A stretch of 32,398 nt of DNA from JABEVB01 sp049965775 (GTDB taxonomy: Bacteria; Planctomycetota; Phycisphaerae; WQYP01), in NCBI GenBank assembly GCA_049965775.1, contig JBMFVX010000020.1, forward strand, positions 1 to 32,398, given 5' to 3'. Positions 1 through 6,930 of this stretch are shown here, piece after piece. How positions within the stretch are numbered: position 1 is the stretch's first letter; each line of letters begins with the position of its first letter. The notes beneath the pieces are model-generated. The model searched no databases. It worked only from the letters and a program-made list of their open reading frames with translations, and was not told the origin of the DNA. A program made the translations under genes and the position numbers.

Positions 1-20
1 GGGGGAACGCAAGTTCCCCC
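1..20. other. Perfect hairpin at left edge
   Basis: An 8-bp perfect stem (GGGGGAAC / GTTCCCCC) with a GCAA tetraloop is followed 8 nt later by a short T run (TATTTTT). It could be the terminator of a gene lying left of the window, or one of the GC-rich hairpins that recur in the next 250 bases. No gene can be assigned to it. Confidence 0.4.
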
Positions 21-133
21 GCGGGTATTTTTGCCCGGCTTCGCAGTTCCATCATCGCCCAGCCGCACACCCAAAACTGAGTGCCAAGCGCGAAGCCCGC
101 TCCAGCGCATCAGGGGGCTTGCCATGAGTGGGG

Positions 134-152
134 GGCGGGCATCTTGCCCGCC
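134..152. repeat. Short palindromic hairpin GGCGGGC-ATCTT-GCCCGCC
   Basis: A 7-bp perfect stem with a 5-nt loop lies in noncoding DNA. It resembles GC-rich intergenic palindromes that are dispersed in many planctomycete and related genomes; that link is from memory and not checked. A second hairpin of similar make-up lies at 222-240. Confidence 0.45.
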
Positions 153-221
153 AGATGGGACATTCATAGCCGGGCTGGAACCGGGAGCCGGCCATTTGGT
201 ATGACAAGTGATTGAACCATA

Positions 222-240
222 GTCGGGCGGGACGCCCGAC
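222..240. repeat. Short palindromic hairpin GTCGGGC-GGGAC-GCCCGAC
   Basis: A 7-bp perfect stem with a 5-nt loop. Its stem core (CGGGC/GCCCG) is like that of the hairpin at 134-152, so the two may belong to one family of dispersed palindromes. No coding signal is seen in 1-264. Confidence 0.4.
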
Positions 241-264
241 CCCCTTCATTTGCAGCCAAGGCGC

Positions 265-289
265 CCCGGCAGCGCTGTCGCTGGCCGGG
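265..289 (-). terminator. Hairpin just after the Gfo/Idh/MocA stop
   Basis: CCCGG-CAGCG pairs with CGCTG-CCGGG around a 4-nt loop, with one bulged G. It begins 15 bp beyond the stop codon at 304. No U tract follows, so this is only a weak candidate for intrinsic termination; it may instead protect the 3' end of the mRNA. Confidence 0.3.
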
Positions 290-303
290 CCTTGAACAGG
301 CGG

Positions 304-1350
304 CTATGGGGCGGCGGCAGCATCTGCGGCATAGGTTACGCCCAGGCACGCGCGCCATTGATCCAAAGCGTGCATGTTGCCCAAGGTGTCGGCCCAGCTC
401 ATGGCCGGGGCTGCAGCCTGCTGCTGGCCGGCGTTAACCGCCGCCGCAACGATGTCGGCCTCCAGCGTGTACACATCGGCCGATGCCTTGACGATTTCTT
501 CAGAGGGTTTGTGGTTGCGGCGGTGCACCACGATGCGATTGCCCGTGGGCTGGGGTATCCAGAGCCACGGAATTTCAATGCGGCCTTCACTGCCAAAAAT
601 ATGTACCTGGTTATTCATTTCGCAGCCTATAGAGCAGCCGAGGGCCGCGGCAATACCGCCGTTAAATTGCACGTTGGCAAACGTCCATTCATCCACGCCG
701 CTGGGGCCGACATATCCGCTGGCATAAACCGCCGTTGGGTTGGCAAATGGCTCCCCGATGGCTGTGCCCGCGACCAGCCGCGCCAGCGACATGGTATAGC
801 AGCCAACATCTAAAATGCCGCCACCACCGAGGTCGCCGTTGAGCAGGCGGCTGTGATAATCGCCTCCGCTCTGAAAACCAAAGTTGGCCTGTATGGCTCG
901 CACTTCGCCAATGACCTTCTGCTGAAGCAGTTGCACCAGCCGGTGCACCACCGGATGGCAGCGATACATGAAGGCTTCCATCAAAAAGACGTTGTGCTGC
1001 TTTGCGGCGGCGACAACGCCGTGGGCCTCATGGGCGTTCATGGCGAGCGGCTTTTCGCAGAGAATGTGCTTGCCGGCGCGGGCTGCGGCAATGGCCAACC
1101 GGGCATGGGTGGGATGCGGCGTTGCGATATAAATAGCTTGAACCTCCGGCTTGGCCAGCAGTTCGTCGTAGCTGCCGCAGCGGAGGACGGTGCCGGTACG
1201 CAAAAAATCAGAGCCGAAGGCAACTGCGGTTTGGGGTGTGCGACTGGCCACTGCAGCCAGCAAACCGGTGCTGCTGTGCAGGAGGGCTTTGGCAAAGGTC
1301 GTGGCAATGGCGCCGGTTCCGAGGATGCCCCATTGCAGTTTGTCGGCCAT
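304..1350 (-). CDS. Gfo/Idh/MocA family NAD(P)-dependent oxidoreductase
   Basis: Predicted cytoplasmic sugar or polyol dehydrogenase of 348 residues, a normal length for the family. The N-terminal Rossmann fold carries GILGTGAIA at residues 8-16. The family's CEKP motif is at 98-101; its Lys normally takes part in catalysis. The C-terminal half is the usual alpha/beta substrate domain (GGGGILDVGCYTMSLAR). I chose the ATG at 1350 because AAGGAG sits 6 nt upstream; the frame stays open 19 codons further, but without a ribosome site. The gene stands alone, with its 3' end facing a hairpin-rich noncoding stretch. The substrate cannot be read from the sequence. The family is large and often expanded in planctomycetes, so pathway assignment needs context that this window lacks. 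Confidence 0.9.
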   Translation of the reverse strand: MADKLQWGILGTGAIATTFAKALLHSSTGLLAAVASRTPQTAVAFGSDFLRTGTVLRCGSYDELLAKPEVQAIYIATPHPTHARLAIAAARAGKHILCEKPLAMNAHEAHGVVAAAKQHNVFLMEAFMYRCHPVVHRLVQLLQQKVIGEVRAIQANFGFQSGGDYHSRLLNGDLGGGGILDVGCYTMSLARLVAGTAIGEPFANPTAVYASGYVGPSGVDEWTFANVQFNGGIAAALGCSIGCEMNNQVHIFGSEGRIEIPWLWIPQPTGNRIVVHRRNHKPSEEIVKASADVYTLEADIVAAAVNAGQQQAAAPAMSWADTLGNMHALDQWRACLGVTYAADAAAAP

Positions 1351-1518
1351 AGACCGCTCCTTAAGAATCCGCAGCGCCACCATCCGAAACCCGCGCTCCG
1401 GCGACAAAAGAGCAGATGCACAGCCCAGCTTTGCCTGAACCGATAAAGCATCAGCGCGGCAGGCTTGCGCTGCTACATGCTATGTTAAGGGGGCGTGACT
1501 GTGTGCTCAAACCTGAAA

Positions 1519-1547
1519 CCGGGCCGGCTGAGTTCCAGCCGACCCGG
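1519..1547 (-). terminator. Strong hairpin downstream of the Pro/Tyr-rich gene
   Basis: A 12-bp stem with one C/A mismatch (CCGGG-C-CGGCTG against CAGCCG-A-CCCGG) and a 5-nt loop. On the minus strand it is followed by a loosely T-rich stretch (TTTCAGGTTTGAG). It lies 54 bp after the stop at 1601. Its last five bases overlap the 25-bp repeat at 1543-1567. Confidence 0.5.
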
Positions 1548-1567
1548 CCATTACTTGGACAGGCTCC
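1543..1567 (+). repeat. Solo copy of the 25-bp terminal repeat
   Basis: This matches the right end of the element at 2280-2557 (positions 2533-2557) at 23 of 25 bases and has the same orientation. No partner end is seen within several hundred bases to its left, so it is either a remnant of an excised or decayed copy or a free-standing member of the repeat family. Confidence 0.6.
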
Positions 1568-1600
1568 CAGAGGGCATTTGGCGGTGCGGGTTAAGCCGCC

Positions 1601-2236
1601 TCACCGACGGCCAAAACCACGATGGCCGCCATCGTTGTGCTGTGGGCCGCCGCGGTCAAATTGTGCCGCATGAAATTGCGGGCGATTAAACCGCGGTTGA
1701 ATGTGCATAGGCCGCGGATCAGAATGCGCCTGACGAAAGGCCCCGCGGTCGCGCTGCTGCCAGCCGCCATCGCGATGATCGCCATCGCGATGATCGCCAC
1801 CCCAACCAAACCCCTGGCCAAAGCTGCCGAAAATACTGATCGGCGGATCGTAAGTTACCACGGGAGTTGGCTCGGCTGCGATGGGCTGAGCGTAGTAGTC
1901 AGCCGGTTGCGGCGCATAAGCAGGCGTATATACCGGCTGGGGCGTATAGGCGACGGGGGCCGTCGGCGGATAATAAGGCTCCGGCGCCGGCGCGTACACG
2001 GGCTGGCTTGGCGCAACCACGACTGGCGGTGTGTAAACCACGGGTGGTGGGGCTACGAACACGGGGGTGCCAAAGTTAAAGCCGATGGCAACTGCAAAGC
2101 CATCGGCACGCGCCTGGGCGGGGGTGGTGGCGGCAATTGCCGCGGCCCCTGCACCGGCGAGCAACAGCAGGCTCCATTTGCTGGCACGGTTTTGGAACAA
2201 CCCTTTGAGAGCGGTTTGCATCTTGCGAGCACACAT
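1601..2236 (-). CDS. Secreted Pro/Tyr-rich protein of unknown function
   Basis: A 211-residue protein whose function I do not recognise. AAGGAG lies 7 nt before the ATG at 2236. An N-terminal signal peptide is visible: basic start, hydrophobic core (LLLLAGAGAAAIAA) and a likely cut near AQARA at about residue 43. The central part (about 55-130) is a low-complexity run of PVYxP, PYYPP and APxP units, probably extended and wall- or surface-associated. From about 135 the composition switches to Gly/Asp/His/Arg (two exact GDHRD copies), ending RGGPQHNDGGHRGFGRR. The His and Asp content could allow metal binding, but that is speculation. The gene is alone, with a hairpin after it and the MITE-like element directly upstream (its edge is 44 bp from the start codon), which could carry or disturb the promoter. 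Confidence 0.65.
   Translation of the reverse strand: MCARKMQTALKGLFQNRASKWSLLLLAGAGAAAIAATTPAQARADGFAVAIGFNFGTPVFVAPPPVVYTPPVVVAPSQPVYAPAPEPYYPPTAPVAYTPQPVYTPAYAPQPADYYAQPIAAEPTPVVTYDPPISIFGSFGQGFGWGGDHRDGDHRDGGWQQRDRGAFRQAHSDPRPMHIQPRFNRPQFHAAQFDRGGPQHNDGGHRGFGRR
1766..1800 (-). repeat. 15-bp direct repeat (2.3 copies) inside the Pro/Tyr-rich gene
   Basis: The unit gccatcgcgatgatc occurs at 1766-1780 and 1781-1795, with a partial third copy (gccac). It encodes the duplicated GDHRD block on the minus strand. Being a multiple of three, copy-number change would keep the frame. Confidence 0.75.
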
Positions 2237-2279
2237 AACTGAACTCCTTATGTTGTGGCTTCACCAAGCTGGGCGGCAG

Positions 2280-2557
2280 GGAGCCTGTCCGAGTAATCGC
2301 CGGGTTGCGACGGCATGATTTTTGGCACTCCTCAAGAAGCGGCAACACTGGCGTACCTGACGCAGATGGTACTCCGAGGAGCCGCGCCGCAGAGGAGGGC
2401 CAAAAAGCATGTCGCCCTGCGGGGTGGGGCTGAAATGCCCCGTCTGCTTTGTTGTCGGATTTCGCAGACTCTTCTTTTAGAGTCGGCTCGATCCTCCGCC
2501 GCGCATCCGGGGCATTTCAGGCCCATCGCAATCCCGGCCATTACCCGGACAGGCTCC
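2280..2557. mobile_element. 278-bp MITE-like element with 25-bp terminal inverted repeats
   Basis: The left end 2280-2304 (GGAGCCTGTCCGAGTAAT...) and right end 2533-2557 are inverted copies matching at 23 of 25 bases. No transposase-sized ORF lies between them. Internal inverted repeats are also present: about 2308-2341 against 2393-2425 (cores GCATGATTTTTGGC and GCCAAAAAGCATG), and GGCTGAAATGCCCC near 2427 against GGGGCATTTCAGGCC near 2508. The whole could therefore fold into a branched hairpin. No target-site duplication is obvious at the edges. A third, solo copy of one end is at 1543-1567. Small size, inverted ends and lack of coding fit a nonautonomous element; a structured dispersed repeat of other origin is the alternative. 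Confidence 0.6.
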
Positions 2558-2825
2558 TAACCCGCGGCTGGCGATTGGCCCATTGATAGGTATAACGTAG
2601 CGTAATGTTAAAAGTTTCAAAACGTTTACTATTTATATTTCAATAATAATTGGATGTTTTATTCGTGCTTAAAATGGCTTGATTATTCGTATAAATGAAA
2701 TCTTTAATGGTGCTGGGGATGAATTGGGGTGATTGTTCATAGATTTGGTTACCAGACGCGCTGGACGCCTCGGTTGGGACGAGAAGGAGCACGTATTTTT
2801 GAGTCCGAGGGGTGAAGGGTTGCCG
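2558..2825. other. AT-rich noncoding spacer
   Basis: About 2590-2740 is markedly richer in A and T than its surroundings, with runs such as tttatatttcaataataatt. I see no gene in it. It lies between the MITE-like element and the 3' end of the restriction-modification module, and its base composition supports the idea that this segment was acquired. Confidence 0.6.
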
Positions 2826-3434
2826 TTACCCGTTGGACGCGGAATCGGCGAATAGAAACATGGTCTTATCTTCCATCACGGTGCCGAAGCGTTTGCCTTT
2901 CAGCGTGCTCATATCTAAGACTGCGCCGTGGGGTGTAAAGACCTCGCTGAAGCGGGATATATTTTTCCCCCAATAGATCATGGCACATGCCATCGGGGCG
3001 CCTTTCCCTTCGTCCTTTCCATCCACAAGAAACCGCAACCGCGTATCGTAAAGAAAGGCGATTGCCGATGCGACACCAAAGACAAACAGCTTCCAATGTT
3101 TGGTGTTTGTTGCGACCGGCACAAGCGCTAGAACCTCCGACGCATGGTCATTATGCGCCATGGCGCACCTGCGAAGCCAATCCTTGATCGTTGTGCCGCG
3201 ATGACGGTCCGCCCCGTATGGCGGGTTAACATAAATGGTGGGATAGTCCCAACTGCTGTGCAGTCCGTCATGTCGGGGCAACTGATATTCCACGTCTGCA
3301 TGAACAATCGAATGATTATTGGAGCAGGGATCCAGGGCTATCGTGCCGCCAAAGACATCGCGCACCGCACGGACGTACTTGGGCGGGGTACACCAAGTCT
3401 GGCTCATAGAAATAATATTTCGGCCTGCTGTCAT
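2826..3434 (-). CDS. Phage-type Dam DNA N6-adenine methyltransferase
   Basis: A 202-residue protein matching the phage-type Dam family (Pfam Dam, PF05869) in layout. It has QTWCTPP at residues 12-18 near the N-terminus, then FGGTIALDPCS at 28-38 (AdoMet-binding region), the catalytic NPPYG at 70-74, and LALVPVATNTKHW further on. It would methylate adenine in DNA, presumably protecting sites cut by the nuclease encoded just upstream. The ATG at 3434 overlaps the nuclease stop as ATGA, with GGGGGAGG 11 nt before it; a TTG at 3455 is less likely. The order nuclease-then-methylase with translational coupling is unusual for safety, since the methylase normally must act first. The family is more often seen in phages, so transfer from a phage or mobile source is plausible. 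Confidence 0.75.
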   Translation of the reverse strand: MTAGRNIISMSQTWCTPPKYVRAVRDVFGGTIALDPCSNNHSIVHADVEYQLPRHDGLHSSWDYPTIYVNPPYGADRHRGTTIKDWLRRCAMAHNDHASEVLALVPVATNTKHWKLFVFGVASAIAFLYDTRLRFLVDGKDEGKGAPMACAMIYWGKNISRFSEVFTPHGAVLDMSTLKGKRFGTVMEDKTMFLFADSASNG

Positions 3435-4567
3435 TGCTGACGGATCCTCCCCCAATTCTTATCTGCAAGTTTGGTTAGATCCTTCTGAAGTTGTACGAGA
3501 GTACCCCCGGCCGGCGCAATGACGTTGAACCAACTCGCGACCTCATTTTTGTGCGATTGAAAATATGCCTTTAAGGCCTTGTCCGCCTCGGCGTCAATTT
3601 TCACCTTGGTAAAGAGGTTGCCGGTCGAATCAGCCCGGTAACTCGCCAGGAATGCTCGCTTGGCGCATTTAAGTTCCGGAACGGGATTGTGCAGCAATTT
3701 TTCGATAAACTGGCTCAGCCCGAAATCGGTGAGAAATATGAGCCAATCATAAGAATGAGCCAGAACTTTTAGCTCTTTGTTGGGGTTTTTATCGGTGAAC
3801 CAGTTTCCGTGGTTACTGACCATGCCGACCGAAAGGATAAAATTGCGTAGCATATTGGGGTCGGAACCCTCGATGATCTCCCGCAGTAACAGGTCATAAT
3901 CGCCGGTTTTAAGCCGACCAGCCCCAAGGTCAAGTACCCCCTGCATTTTTCCGCTCTGCAGGCGAAACTTTTGAAGAGACGATACCGATCTCGCTACATA
4001 GGCGCCCTGCTTGGCTTTCTCGATTGTCTGCGGCCCCTTGCGCATTCCCTCCTCTACCCCGACACGTTTACATTCAAAGATTGCAAAGGGGGCTGTAAGC
4101 AAATCTGTGAGCGTAACCACGCAATTCGATGTATCCAGCCGGTCAATATGAGCGGTGGTAAATCCTGATAAATGTTGGGCCACGACCGCAGCGTTCCTCA
4201 TCACGTTGTTTCTCGAGAGTACCTGCTCATTGCGGACGGGAAGGCCGTCAGGCATAGCTCCCGGCAACTTCATGATTTTCTTTGCCGTAATCGGCAAATG
4301 CGCCAGATTGAAGGTTACCTTCCGCGAGCCGACAATCGGATGCACCGAGAACTCGACATTGTGTGTGATATCGGGATTCGCAAACTCGGGTATAGGCCGT
4401 TCGATAGCGGTTGCGTTACGCATTTGCCACGCACAAAGGGTGTAGAACGTCACAATTTCAACAAGGGTCCCCAGCGCCCGCCCGGATGCTTTCTTTTTGT
4501 CTTTGGCATAGCCAAAAACCTCCTCCACCAACATATTCTGAAGCTTGTCTATGGACGGATAGGTCAA
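3431..4567 (-). CDS. Predicted type II restriction endonuclease (PD-(D/E)XK)
   Basis: A 378-residue protein with no domain I can name with certainty. Residues 155-167 read D-x9-E-C-K (TDLLTAPFAIFECKR), the pattern of a PD-(D/E)XK nuclease active site, followed by a conserved-looking helix GPQTIEKAKQGAYVARS. Together with the adenine methylase coupled directly downstream, this indicates a restriction enzyme that cuts unmethylated DNA. The start is set at TTG 4567 because GGAGG lies 9 nt upstream; a TTG at 4594 and an ATG at 4534 are in the same frame. The last four bases overlap the methylase start. The coding style looks less GC-biased than the neighbours, fitting acquisition. The recognition site cannot be inferred from sequence alone. 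Confidence 0.65.
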   Translation of the reverse strand: MTYPSIDKLQNMLVEEVFGYAKDKKKASGRALGTLVEIVTFYTLCAWQMRNATAIERPIPEFANPDITHNVEFSVHPIVGSRKVTFNLAHLPITAKKIMKLPGAMPDGLPVRNEQVLSRNNVMRNAAVVAQHLSGFTTAHIDRLDTSNCVVTLTDLLTAPFAIFECKRVGVEEGMRKGPQTIEKAKQGAYVARSVSSLQKFRLQSGKMQGVLDLGAGRLKTGDYDLLLREIIEGSDPNMLRNFILSVGMVSNHGNWFTDKNPNKELKVLAHSYDWLIFLTDFGLSQFIEKLLHNPVPELKCAKRAFLASYRADSTGNLFTKVKIDAEADKALKAYFQSHKNEVASWFNVIAPAGGTLVQLQKDLTKLADKNWGRIRQQ

Positions 4568-4617
4568 AATGCAAATCCTCCGGGAAAGACCCAAGCAGCG
4601 TTATGGCGACACATGCT

Positions 4618-4755
4618 TTACTTTATGATGAGATGCTCCGAGACCCACCCAGCATGCAAACCTTCTTCCTCCGCCAAGAGACTGACAAACTTAGTTACCT
4701 GTAATTCAAGATACCCAAACCGCGCTTGACGGTCAACAATCCGGTTTAGTTGCAT
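4618..4755 (-). CDS. Possible small ORF upstream of the nuclease, unknown
   Basis: A 45-codon ORF from an ATG at 4755. The frame stays open upstream to about 4923. The predicted product is rich in helix-forming residues (LNRIVDRQ, FVSLLAEEEG). It lies on the same strand 50 bp ahead of the nuclease start, the position where control proteins of restriction-modification systems occur, but I see no convincing helix-turn-helix and no good ribosome site. It may be a real small gene, the broken 3' end of a larger acquired gene, or chance. Confidence 0.25.
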   Translation of the reverse strand: MQLNRIVDRQARFGYLELQVTKFVSLLAEEEGLHAGWVSEHLIIK

Positions 4756-4979
4756 GAGAGATCGGGCGCGGCAAGTTTTCCGGGCGAGCTTAAAAAACTC
4801 CGCAAAATATGGCCCAATCGTGGCCAGGGCAACGCTGCTTTCTGGATAAATGCGTGGGGACACCCGCGGTCCCGGATCTGCCCGGAAAAATCGCCACGCC
4901 GTTTGCGATCCGCCTCCCCGCAATCTTTTGCAAATGGCTGTCGCATGATACCATGATTCTCATGGGGACTATTCGAGAA

Positions 4980-5450
4980 ATGCCGATCACCAAACGCGGG
5001 CGCGATACGCCTTGCGTGCGGCAGGTAAGCGTGTTTGTTGAGAACCGCGTGGGCATGCTGGCCACGTTGGTGGGCATTTTTGACGGCAGCGATGTGCGGA
5101 CGCTCGCCCTTACCGTCATGCAGGGTTTTGACTGCGCCATTGTGCGATTTGTTTTTAACGATACTGATTTGGCTACGCAAATACTGCGGCAGCATCATTA
5201 CCACTTTTCGATCTGCGAACTTGTAGCGGTAGAAATGCCCCACAGCCGCGATGGCGACGGCCTGGCCCGCATCGGCAAGGCGCTGCTGAGTGCGGAAATA
5301 GACATACATTATGTGTATGGCATCATTGTTTCGCCGCATCAATATCCAACGGTTGTAATTCATGTAGACAATCCCGAACTTGCCAGCGCTGTGCTGTCTG
5401 AAGAACATTTCGTGATTTTGGATGAAACTGATTTGAACACCAAACAATAG
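4980..5450 (+). CDS. Tandem ACT-domain protein
   Basis: A 156-residue protein made almost entirely of two ACT domains. The first is residues 14-80 (VRQVSVFVENRVGMLATLVGIF, a classic ACT opening), the second about 82-150 (GLARIGKALLSAEIDIHYVYG). ACT pairs bind small ligands, usually amino acids, and regulate metabolic enzymes; no catalytic domain is attached, so it probably acts as a free-standing sensor. The ligand is unknown. I place the start at 4980 because the conserved part begins shortly after it. An ATG at 4962 is in frame, and the open frame extends back to 4809 with implausible sequence. No ribosome site is strong for any choice. It has no operon partner. Confidence 0.8.
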   Translation: MPITKRGRDTPCVRQVSVFVENRVGMLATLVGIFDGSDVRTLALTVMQGFDCAIVRFVFNDTDLATQILRQHHYHFSICELVAVEMPHSRDGDGLARIGKALLSAEIDIHYVYGIIVSPHQYPTVVIHVDNPELASAVLSEEHFVILDETDLNTKQ

Positions 5451-5907
5451 GATGAAAGCGTTCGCGCGTGGGATCGAATTGGTTAAAGGAAGAGCGACCG
5501 GTATTTTTGGTGGTTGAAAAAAGAAGCCTTTAGGCATCATGAAACAATAACGGGGACCGTATGGCTGGATCTTTGGCCCGCTGGCAGCGTTGCTTGCTCG
5601 TTACATATTCATGCGGATAACGCGCATTGCGAACGTCTTGCCAGTGAGGAAAATGTCTGCGCCATAATTGGCCACCTTATTTTGTCGCGATGCCTCAGTA
5701 AACCCACCGGCTCGCTGTAGTTTGTACGTTTCCATAATGCAGGCGTTACGCGGCTTGTATGGATGTCGGTCGAGAGCCATTCTTTCATCGCCTCGCATTG
5801 GTTTTGGAGGCTCTTTATAAGCGTGAAAATACGGTGAAAACTTGCTTTCAAAAACGGCCGCAGGGCCGGAGTAAGCGGCGTTATTGCCGCCAATGCTATA
5901 ACTGGGC
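5451..5907. other. Noncoding or decayed 457-bp stretch
   Basis: No convincing gene. On the minus strand two overlapping frames are open across 5601-6020 and both read protein-like near 5609-5790. One is a 59-codon ORF beginning MALDRHPYKPRNACIMETY; the other contains MKEWLSTDIHTSRVTPALWKR. Neither has a good ribosome site, and I cannot choose between them; a small gene or a decayed remnant is possible. The stretch also holds the terminator at 5848-5868. Confidence 0.4.
5848..5868 (-). terminator. Intrinsic terminator of the SNF2 operon
   Basis: On the minus strand CGGCC-CTGC-GGCCG is followed at once by TTTTTGA. It lies 40 bp beyond the stop of the zinc-ribbon gene at 5908, the last gene of the SNF2 operon. 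The stem is only 5 bp but GC-only. Confidence 0.55.
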
Positions 5908-6930
5908 TTAATGCCCGCCGGGGTTTTGGGCGCAGCACGCCTTGCACAGCGGCGCAAAATCGCGGGCGAACCAAACACTGTGGATATTGCAGCGGCAGCG
6001 GCTGCACGCAAGCGGTTCAAGCGTTTTGGTTATGGCGTTCCAGTAAATGTCTTTCTTGGCCTCGCCGTCGCGGCGCTGCACGTGCAGTTGTACCGCGAGG
6101 GTTGGCGTACTGAGCCGAACGACCGCCACCGGTCGCAGCGACGGGCGCAGTGCATAGCGCTGGCGGAGTTCGTCAATTTTGCGGCTGCTTTCAAGTTCCA
6201 CCGCCTGGCGTCGGGCCGCCATTACCTGCGGCTCAAAAGGCTTTCGCTGGCGCTCCAGCGGTTCATCGAGCAGGGCCTGGTAGTAGCTGCGGATGCGCTG
6301 AAGATCGCGCGCCATGCGTTGCTCCAGCCGGGCGATAAAACCAGCCGCTCGGCTGCGAGCCATGCCGGCCGCTGCGATCATGGCCGCTTCAGATGGGCCG
6401 ATGGCATCTTGAGTGTCGGATATGTGGGCATCGGCGTTGGCCAGCGGATCGGGGAGTTCAAGCAAAGCACCGGTGCGGCTGTTGAGCGTCACGGAAAGCA
6501 GGTCCTCCCAGCGCTCGTCAGATTCGAGGCACGCGGCAATATGCCAGAATTGATATTCCAAGCGGTCGGCGGTTGCGCCCGTTACCTTCACCCGCGCATT
6601 AGGAAAGGCAAAAGTCCGGGCTACCGGCTCTTCCATGGAAGATTTTTTAAGGTAAAGGCTCTCTATTTTCAGCGCGAGCGTCGAGACTCCCTTGGGAAAA
6701 AGCTGCTCGGCCCGCTCCACAAACATGGAGGCGAGGTTGACCGACAGGCCTGAATCCATCGGTTCCATCGCTACGGTGGTGGTTTCAGGGCATTGCAAAA
6801 CGGCGGCGGCCGATCGCGGCAGCACCGCAAGACCCTGTGGTTCGTGCTCAGGCCATTCAATCAGGCCGCCCTGATTCTCCAGCAGGCCGACGGCAAATGA
6901 GCGGAGCCGATTCTGAATGGGCGTAGTCAT
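5908..6930 (-). CDS. Zinc-ribbon partner protein of SNF2 helicase
   Basis: A 340-residue cytoplasmic protein that I cannot name. The middle (about 190-260) is charged and helical (FIARLEQRMARDLQRIRSYY, QAVELESSRKIDELRQRY) and likely forms a coiled coil. The C-terminus has two CxxC pairs, C309/C312 and C329/C332, predicted to form a zinc ribbon. The ATG overlaps the stop of the SNF2 helicase as ATGA, so the two are translated together and probably work as a complex. Similar coiled-coil plus zinc-ribbon modules occur beside or fused to bacterial SNF2 proteins (recollection, not checked). It may help the helicase bind DNA or a protein target. A hairpin with a T run follows. Confidence 0.6.
   Translation of the reverse strand: MTTPIQNRLRSFAVGLLENQGGLIEWPEHEPQGLAVLPRSAAAVLQCPETTTVAMEPMDSGLSVNLASMFVERAEQLFPKGVSTLALKIESLYLKKSSMEEPVARTFAFPNARVKVTGATADRLEYQFWHIAACLESDERWEDLLSVTLNSRTGALLELPDPLANADAHISDTQDAIGPSEAAMIAAAGMARSRAAGFIARLEQRMARDLQRIRSYYQALLDEPLERQRKPFEPQVMAARRQAVELESSRKIDELRQRYALRPSLRPVAVVRLSTPTLAVQLHVQRRDGEAKKDIYWNAITKTLEPLACSRCRCNIHSVWFARDFAPLCKACCAQNPGGH

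Noticed and set aside
1601..2557. Composite transposon carrying the Pro/Tyr-rich gene
   Set aside because: Repeat copies at 1543 and 2280 are inverted with their outer ends facing inward rather than outward, and no transposase is present.
4746..5540. 264-codon minus-strand frame opposite the ACT gene
   Set aside because: The plus strand there encodes clear tandem ACT domains; the minus frame shows no domain, only composition mirrored from the other strand.
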